DNA of 64,000 bases, taken from NCBI GenBank assembly GCA_963932465.1, contig OZ010792.1, positions 284,563,836-284,627,835 on the forward strand, in the 5' to 3' direction. This document shows, piece after piece, positions 57,281-64,000 of this stretch (position 1 is its first letter; every line of letters starts with the position of its first letter). The position numbers were made by a program, and so were the translations under genes. This stretch comes from Maratus speciosus (taxonomy: Eukaryota; Arthropoda; Arachnida; Araneae; Salticidae). A model generated the notes under the pieces. The model was not told where the DNA came from. It saw only the letters and a program-made list of their open reading frames with translations, and searched no databases.

Positions 57281-60200
57281 ATCTTATACTATATTGCGAG
57301 CAAAAATTGTGTGTGTATGTATGTGTGTGTGTGTGTATGAAAATTTTATCTTAAACACGGCTCTAACGATTTTGACGAAATTTTGTATTTTACCATTTTC
57401 GGGCATGATAAGACCATTGGGCTAGGTCACGTGTTCGAGAAAATTTGATTAGTGGGTCATTTTGGGTCGTAATGGGTCAAGGTCAAGCTAATTATATCTA
57501 AAAAACGGCTCAATCCATTTTGACCAAATTTCACATCCAACCGTTTTTCGACACGAGGAAACTTTTGGGCTAGGTCACATGTTCGAGAAACTTCGATTAG
57601 TGGGTCATTTTTGGGTCACTATGGGTCAAGCAAATTTTATCTAAAAAACGGCTCTAACGATTTTCACTAAACTCTATATTCTACTGTTTTGGATTACGAG
57701 AAAACTATTCTGTTTAGTCACATGTACGAGAAAATTCGATTAGTGGGTCATTTTTGGGTCACCGTCGGTCAAGCTAAGTTTATCTAGATAACTTCTTTAA
57801 CGATTTTGACAAAATTTTGCACCCAACTGTTTTCGGGCACGAAAAGACCATTGGGATGGGTCTCGTGTTCGAGAAAATTTGATTAAAGGGTCATTTTGGG
57901 TCATAATGGGTTAGGGTCAAGCTAATTATATCTAGAGAACGGCTCAATCGATTTTGACTAAATTTTGTATCTAACCATTTTCGAGCACGAAAAGATCATT
58001 GGGATGGGTCTCGTATTCGAGAAAATTAGATTAGTGGGTCATTTTGGGTCATAATGGGTCAGGTTCAAACTAATTATATCTAGAGAACGGTTCTATCGAT
58101 TTTGACGAAATTTTATATTTTACCATTTTCGGGCATGATAAGACCATTGGGTGAGGTCACGTGTTCGAGAAAATTCGATTAGAGGGTCATTTTGGGTCGT
58201 AATGGGTCAAGGTCAAGCTAATTATATCTAAAAAACGGCTCAATCCATTTTGACCAAATTTCACATCTAACCGTTTTTCGATACGAAGAAACTATTGGGC
58301 TAGGTCACATGTTCGAGAAACTTCGATTAGTGGGTCATTTTTGGGTCACTATGGGTCAAACCAATTCTATCTAAAAAACGGCTCTAACGATTTTCACTAA
58401 ACTCTATATTCTACAGTTTTGGATTACGAGAAAACTATTGAGCTAAGTCACACGTTCGAGAAAATTTGATTAGTGGGTAATTTTTGGGTCACCGTGGGTC
58501 AAGCTAAGTTTATCTAGATAACTTCTTTAATGATTTTGACGAAATTTTGCACCCTACTGTTTTCGGGCACGAAAAGACCATTGGGATGGGTCTCGTGTTC
58601 GAGAAAATTCTATTAATGGGTCATTTTGGGTCATAATGGGTCAGGGTCAAGTAAATTATATCTAGAGAACTGCTCAATCGATTTTGACTAAATTTTGTAT
58701 CTAACCATTTTCGGGCACGAAAAGATCATTGGGATGGGTCTCGTGTTCGAGTAAATTCGATTAGTGGATCATTTTGGGTCATAATTGGTCAGGGTCAAGC
58801 TAACTATATCTAAAGAACGGCTCAATCGATTTTAACTAAATTTTGTATCTGACAATTTTCGGGCACGAAAAGACGATTCGGATGGGTCACGTGTTCGAGA
58901 AAATTTGATTAGTGGTTCATTTTTGGGTCACTGTGGGTCAAGCTATTTTTATCTAAAAAACGGCTGTAACGATTTTCACTAAACTCTATATTCTACAGTT
59001 TTGGATTACGAGAAGACCATTGACCTAAGTCACATGTTCGAGGGAATTCGATTAGTGGGTCATTTTTGGATCACAGTGGGTCAAGCTAAGTATATCTAGA
59101 TAACGGCTCTAACGATTTTGACGAAAATTTGCACCCTACTGTTTTCGGGCACGAAAAGACCATTGTGATGGGTCTCGTGTTCGAGAAAATTTGATTAGTG
59201 GGTCATTTTGGATCATAATGGGTTACGGTCAAGCTAATTATATCTAGAGAACGGCTCAATCGATTTTGACAAATTTTGTATCTAACCATTTTCGGGCACG
59301 AAAAAACCATTGGGATGGGTAACGAGTTCAAGAAAATTCGATTAGTGTGTCATTTTTGGGTCACCGTGGGTCCAGCTAAGTTTATCTAGATAACGACACT
59401 ATGATTTGACGAAATTCTGTTATCTATTGTTTTCGGGCACGGAAATGCCATTGGGATGGGTCACGTGTTCAAGAAAATTCGATTAGTGGGTCATTATGGG
59501 TCAGGGTCAAGCTAATTATATCTAAAAAACGGCTCAAGACATTTTCACAAAATTTTTTAATATACGGGCGTTTCTGGTCATGAGGGGACCATTGGGCTAT
59601 GTCACATGTTCGAGAAAATTCAATTAAAGGGTCATTTTGGGTCACAATGGGCAAGGGTCAAGCTAATTGAATCTAAAAACATGCTCAAAACATTTTGACC
59701 AAATTTTATATTACGTATACCGTTTCTGGGCGTGAGAAGAGAATTGGGCTAAGTCACATGTTCAAGAAAATTCGATTAGTGGGTCATTTTGGATCACAAT
59801 GGATCAGTATCGTCTAATTGTATTTAAAAAGCGCTTCAAAACATTTTAACATAATTTTGTATAATACCGTTTCCGGGCATAATAAGAGCATTGTGCAGTA
59901 TCGCATGTTCAAGAAAATTCAATCAATGGGTCATTTTGGGTTCTAATGGTTCAGGATCAATTTAACTGTATCTAAAAAACCGCTCAAAAGATTTTGACAA
60001 AACTTTGTACTACACTGTTTCTGGACAAGATAAAACCATTGGGCTGGGTCGCATGCTCAAGAAAATTCTATTAGTGGGTCATTTTGGTGATAATGGGTCG
60101 GGGTCAAGCTAATGGCATCTCAAAACGGTTCAAACAATTTTGGCAATTTTTTTGTTATACCGTTTCACAGTACAAAAAGACCATTGAAATAGCTCACATC

Positions 60201-60493
60201 TGTCGATGAATTTTGGTTAGTGGTTTTTTGAATCAACGTGGATCAAGCTTATTTTACCTAGAAAATAACTAACGATTTTCACTAAATTTTGTATTCCATC
60301 GTTTTCAGGCTCGAGAAGAGCATTGTGATAAGTTGGATGTTCGAAAACACTTGATTAGTGGGTCATTTTAGGTCACTATGTTTCATGGTCAAGCTAATTG
60401 CATCTAAAACAGCAAGAATGATTTAGCGGGGAAAATATATCGAGATAAACAGAAAGCTAATTTTGACCGAGCTTAGCTCGGTCATTCCTGCTA
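57281..60493 (+). mobile_element. Helitron (3.2 kb) made of a higher-order tandem array
   Basis: The start TCTTATACTATATTGCGAGC is preceded by A. The end has the hairpin CCGAGCTTAGCTCGG, 9 bases, then CTAG followed by T. The flanks are the halves of a (TA)n tract that is continuous in the related copy at 61470-61530. GT-rich sequence follows the 5' end. No Rep/helicase gene. The body is a ~145-bp monomer array. Confidence 0.8.
57400..60420 (+). repeat. Array of ~21 monomers (143/148 bp) with higher-order order
   Basis: Starts of the GGGTCAT landmark are near 57454, 57602, 57745, 57888, 58036, 58184, 58332, 58475, 58618, 58766, 58914, 59057, 59200, 59347, 59488, 59629, 59781, 59928, 60076, 60222 and 60360. 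The first five monomers recur in order 730 bp later with few changes, then a four-monomer block recurs at 582 bp. Monomers contain ACGGCTCAATCGATTTTGAC and GTGTTCGAGAAAATTCGATT. The 3' part is more diverged. Confidence 0.88.
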
Positions 60494-61334
60494 GTATATA
60501 TATATATATATATATATATATCTGACCTTTGTCACACTGTAACTCTCGTATTTATCAACCGATTTCGATGTAATTCGGAGTGTACATAGTACATACCAAT
60601 GTTTCGACCGAGTTCATTAGCCAGCTTCATCCGCCGTTTTGTTTCAAAATGGCGGCCATTTAAAATTTTAAAAAAAATTAAAATTTGAAATGTGGTACCA
60701 AAAAATTAAAAATGGAAAAATATATTTTTCTTATGTATTTGACCTTTATACAAAGATTCCGGAGCAGTTTTTGTTTCGTCTATATCTTAAAAAATGGCTG
60801 AGTTATAGTATTTTGAATTTCTAGCGTGGCTGACATTTTGAAATGTCCTGAATTTTGTCACGCGATAAAAGGCGCATTTATGAACCGATTTGGATGTAAC
60901 TTCGTTTATGCATAGTACATACCAATGTCTCGACCGAGTTCGTTGGCCAGCTTCATCCGTCATCTTGTTTTAAAATGGCGGCCATTTAAATTTTTAAGAA
61001 AAATTTAAATTTGAAATGTGGTACCAAAAAATTGAAAATTGGAAAAATATTTTTTTCTTATGTGTTTGACCTTGATAAAAAGATTCGGGAGCAGTTTTTG
61101 TTTTGTCTATATCTTAAAAAATGGCTGAGTTATAGTATTTTGAATTTCTAGCGTGGCTGACATTTTGAAATGTCCTGATTTTTGTCACGTGATAACAGGC
61201 GTATTTATGAACCGATTTGTATGTACCTTGGTGTGTACATAGTACATACAAATATCTCGACCGAGTTCGTTGGCGAGCTTCATCCGCCATCTTGTTTCAA
61301 AATGGCTTCCATTTAAAAATATTTAAAAAATTTT

Positions 61335-61457
61335 AGGTAGCTTTCATTACAAAAAGCTACCTATTGCAGCCGTTCGGAGGAAAGCGATTTCAAAAAATTT
61401 TGGTATATTTTCATCGATCATGACCCCCAGACCCCGAAACCACCCTCCGTTCAAAAT

Positions 61458-61531
<74 letters not shown>

Positions 61532-63147
61532 GACCTTTGTCATACTGTAACTCTCGAATTTATGAACCGATTTGGATGTAATTTGGTATGTACATAGTAC
61601 ATGCCAATGTCTCGACCGAGTTTGTTGGCCAGCTTCATCCGCCATTTTGTTTCAAAATGGCGGCCATTTAAATTTTTTTTTTAATTTTAAATTTAAAATG
61701 TGGTACCAAAAAATTGAAAATGGAGAAATATTTTTTTCTTATGTATTTGACCTTCATACAATGATTCCGGAGCAGTTTTTGTTTCGTCTATATCTTAAAA
61801 AATGGCTGAGTTATAGCATTTTGAATTTCTAGCGTGGCTGACATTTTGAAACGTCCTGAATTTTGTCACGCGATAAAATGCGTATTTATGAACCGATTTG
61901 GATGTAACTTCGTTTCTATATAGTACATACCAATGTCTCGACCGAGTTCGTTGACCAGCTTCATCCGCCATCTTTTTTAAAAATGGCAGCCATTTAAATT
62001 TTTAAGAAAACTTTAAATTTGAAATGTGGTACCAAAAAATTGAAAACTGAAAAAATATTTTCTTTTTATGTATTTGACCTTGATACAAAGATTCAGGAGC
62101 AGTTTTTGTTTCGTCTATATCTTAAAAAATGGCTGAGTTATAGCATTTTGAATTTCTAGCGTGGCTGACATTTTGAAAAGTCTTGATATTTGTCACGTGA
62201 TAACAGGCGTATTTATGAACCGATTTGGATGTACCTTGGTGTGGACATAGTACATACAAATATCTCGATCGAGTTCGTTGGCCAGCTTCATCCACCATCT
62301 TGTTTCAAAATTGCGGCCTTTAAAAAATTTTTTTTTACTTTAAAATTTAAAATGAGATACCAAAAAATTGGAAAATGAAGAAGATTTTTTTCGTATGTGT
62401 TTGACCCTAATACAAAGATTCCGGAACAGTTTTCGTTTTGTCTATATCTAAAAAAATGGGTGAGTTATAACATTTTAAATTTCTATTGTGGCTGACATTT
62501 TAAAACGACCTGATTTTTGTCACACTATAACAGGCGTATTTATGAACCGATTTGGATGTTACTTGGTCTGTATATAGTACATACCAATGTCTCGACCGAG
62601 TTCGTTGGCCAGCTTCATTCGCCATCTTGTTTCAAAAGGGTTGCCATTTAAAAAAATTAAATTTAAAATTTAAAATGAGGTATTAAAAAATTGGAAAATG
62701 AAAAAGATTTTTTATGTGTTTGGCCTTGATACAAAGATTCCGGAGCAGATTTTGTTTCTGAAAATTTGTTATTTTGTTTATATCTTAAAAAATGGTTGAA
62801 TTATAGCATTTTGAATTTCTAGTTTGGCTAACATTTTGAAATGATCTTGTATTTTTCACGCGATAACACACGTATTCGCCTATTTCCACGTAAGAAGGCA
62901 TGTGGATAGTATACATCAACATCTCAGCCAAATATAAGTTACTTTAAATAAAAGCAGCTTGGATAAAGATGACTAATTTCGCGAAATTCTCATTCATAAT
63001 GATTTAGTATTGATAAAAATTAGTAGTGAATCTCCTATATTCGGTTTCCACTAAATTGAGCTTTGTGTGTTTGAATAATATAAGTTGGCTTTTTAAAAAT
63101 AAGGAATTTGAAAGCTACCTCTTCCTCCCGGCACTGGCCGGAAGGAC
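61335..63147 (+). mobile_element. Second, nested copy of the array-bearing family
   Basis: The head (61335-61470) is nearly identical to 57130-57262. It is followed by a long (TA)n tract and about five 327-bp units. GAAAGCTACCT (63110-63120) is the perfect inverse of the AGGTAGCTTTC start, followed by a GC-rich hairpin CCCGGCACTGGCCGG. Outside this span the host array resumes in its spacer region (ACTTTTAAATTTAAAATG). The element class is not known. Confidence 0.6.
61459..61530. repeat. (TA)n microsatellite
   Basis: Two TA blocks separated by TCCA, in the head of the nested copy. Confidence 0.95.
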
Positions 63148-64000
63148 TTTTAAATTTAAAATGAGATACCAAAAATTTGGAAAATGAAAAAGGTTTCTTT
63201 CGTATGTGTTTGACATGTTAATACAAAGATTCCGGAACAGTTTTTGTTTCGTCTATATTTAAAAAAATGGCTAAGTTATAGCATTTTGAATTTCTATTGT
63301 GGCTGACATTTTAAAACGACCTGATTTTTGTCACGCGATAACAGGCGTATTTATAAACCGATTTGGATGTAATTTGGTCTGTACATAGTACATACCAATG
63401 TCTCGACCGAGTTCGTTGGCCAGCTTCATTCGCCATCTTGTTTCAAAAGGGTTGCCATTTAAAAAAACTTTAATTTAAAATTTAAAATGAGGTATTAAAA
63501 AATTGGAAAATGAAAAAGATTTTTATTTATGTGTTTGGCCTTTATACAAAGATTCCGGAGCAGTTTTGTTTCTGAAAATTTGTTCTTTTGTTTATATCTT
63601 AAAAAATGGTTGAATTATAGCACTTTGAATTTCTAGCATGGCTGACATTTTGAAAAGATCTTGTATTTGTCACGCGATAACACACGTATTCGCCTATTTA
63701 GATGTAAGAAGGCATGTGGATAGTATACATCAACATCTCGACCAAGTTCGCTGGCCAGATTCATCAGCCATCTTGTTTCATAATGGCGGCCATTAAATTA
63801 ACAAAAATATATATATGTTTAAAGTGAGGTGCAAAAAAATTAGAAATTGAAAAAGGTTTCTTTCTTAAGTATTTGACCTTGATATAAGGATTCAGGAGCA
63901 TTTTTTGTTTCTCTTTATCTTAAAAAATGGCTCAGATGTAGCATTTTCAATTTCTAATGTGGGTGACATTTTGAAAAATCTGATTTTTTGCCTGCGACAG

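Larger units (their letters stand above)
57130..64000 (+). mobile_element. Outer copy of an unclassified array-bearing family (right end outside window)
   Basis: It starts with a stem-loop (AGGTAGCTTT...AAAGCTACCT, 57130-57157), then a ~105-bp unique head ending CAAAATTGATATATATA, a (TA)n tract, and the 327-bp tandem array from 60523 on. The Helitron 57281-60493 sits inside the (TA)n tract. The array reaches the window end, so the right limit is unknown. Confidence 0.6.
60523..64000 (+). repeat. Tandem array, ~327-bp unit, about 10 copies
   Basis: The CCGAGTTCGTTGGCCAGCTT landmark recurs near 60608, 60934, 61261, 61616, 61942, 62269, 62596, about 62928 (diverged), 63407 and about 63742. Each unit includes TTTATGAACCGATTTGGATG, a CCGCCATTTTG/CAAAATGGCGG hairpin, GATTCCGGAGCAGTTTTTGT and TAGCGTGGCTGACATTTTGA. 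Irregular spacings at 61261-61616 and 62928-63407 coincide with the boundaries of the nested copy. Confidence 0.9.

Noticed and set aside
59469..59654. Open frame containing a repeated NDPLIEFS segment
   Set aside because: A by-product of the 145-bp tandem monomers.
61451..61832. Open frames near the (TA)n tract
   Set aside because: They are translations of the TA repeat and the 327-bp unit.

Overview
The window is AT-rich eukaryotic DNA with no host protein-coding gene that I can recognise. It looks like intergenic or heterochromatin-like sequence from an invertebrate. The mix of BEL/Pao LTR retrotransposons, a DD41D (rosa-type) mariner, Helitrons, Tigger/pogo-like and hAT-like elements, tRNA-derived SINEs and many foldback MITEs fits an arthropod, perhaps an arachnid. 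That assignment is inference; no marker gene settles it.

Layout. 0-7 kb: a degenerate Tigger-like element, nested hAT-type elements with 8-bp target-site duplications (TSDs), a short Helitron, and a minus-strand Helitron built around a ~305-bp tandem array. 7-11 kb: a 682-bp TIR element, a lone foldback arm, an inverted pair of tRNA-Thr-like/SINE sequences, and the first copy of a dispersed repeat. 11.8-17 kb: a decayed mariner split by a ~4-kb element that itself contains a foldback, a MITE inside that foldback, and a 32-33-bp minisatellite. 17-31 kb: MITEs, Helitrons, a Tigger-like element, a mariner MITE, a SINE with a 12-bp TSD, and a 1.15-kb TIR element. 31.2-36.6 kb: a BEL/Pao element with identical LTRs and 5-bp TSDs but a damaged, internally deleted pol. 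39.6-42.6 kb: a structurally complete mariner with ~800-bp TIRs, each carrying an internal direct repeat, around an intact 362-aa transposase. 43.4-50.5 kb: a second, older BEL/Pao element with an intact integrase core, broken by a stop, frameshifts, a hAT MITE in gag and a foldback in integrase. 50.8-51.3 kb: a broken fragment of a widespread repeat-associated protein. 53.5-55.3 kb: a ~145-bp tandem array and the second copy of the dispersed repeat, interrupted by a foldback. 57.1-64 kb: an unclassified array-bearing family present as two copies, one nested in the other; a 3.2-kb Helitron with ~21 monomers in higher-order organisation sits in the TA tract of the outer copy.

The only intact coding genes are selfish: the mariner transposase, the BEL1 gag-protease reading frame and the BEL2 integrase-C-terminal frame. 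The strongest leads are the array-bearing elements (Helitron 57281-60493, the family headed by the 57130/61335 stem-loop, and the minus-strand Helitron at 4.4-6.8 kb), the long IR/DR mariner, and the BEL copy whose identical LTRs contrast with its dead pol.
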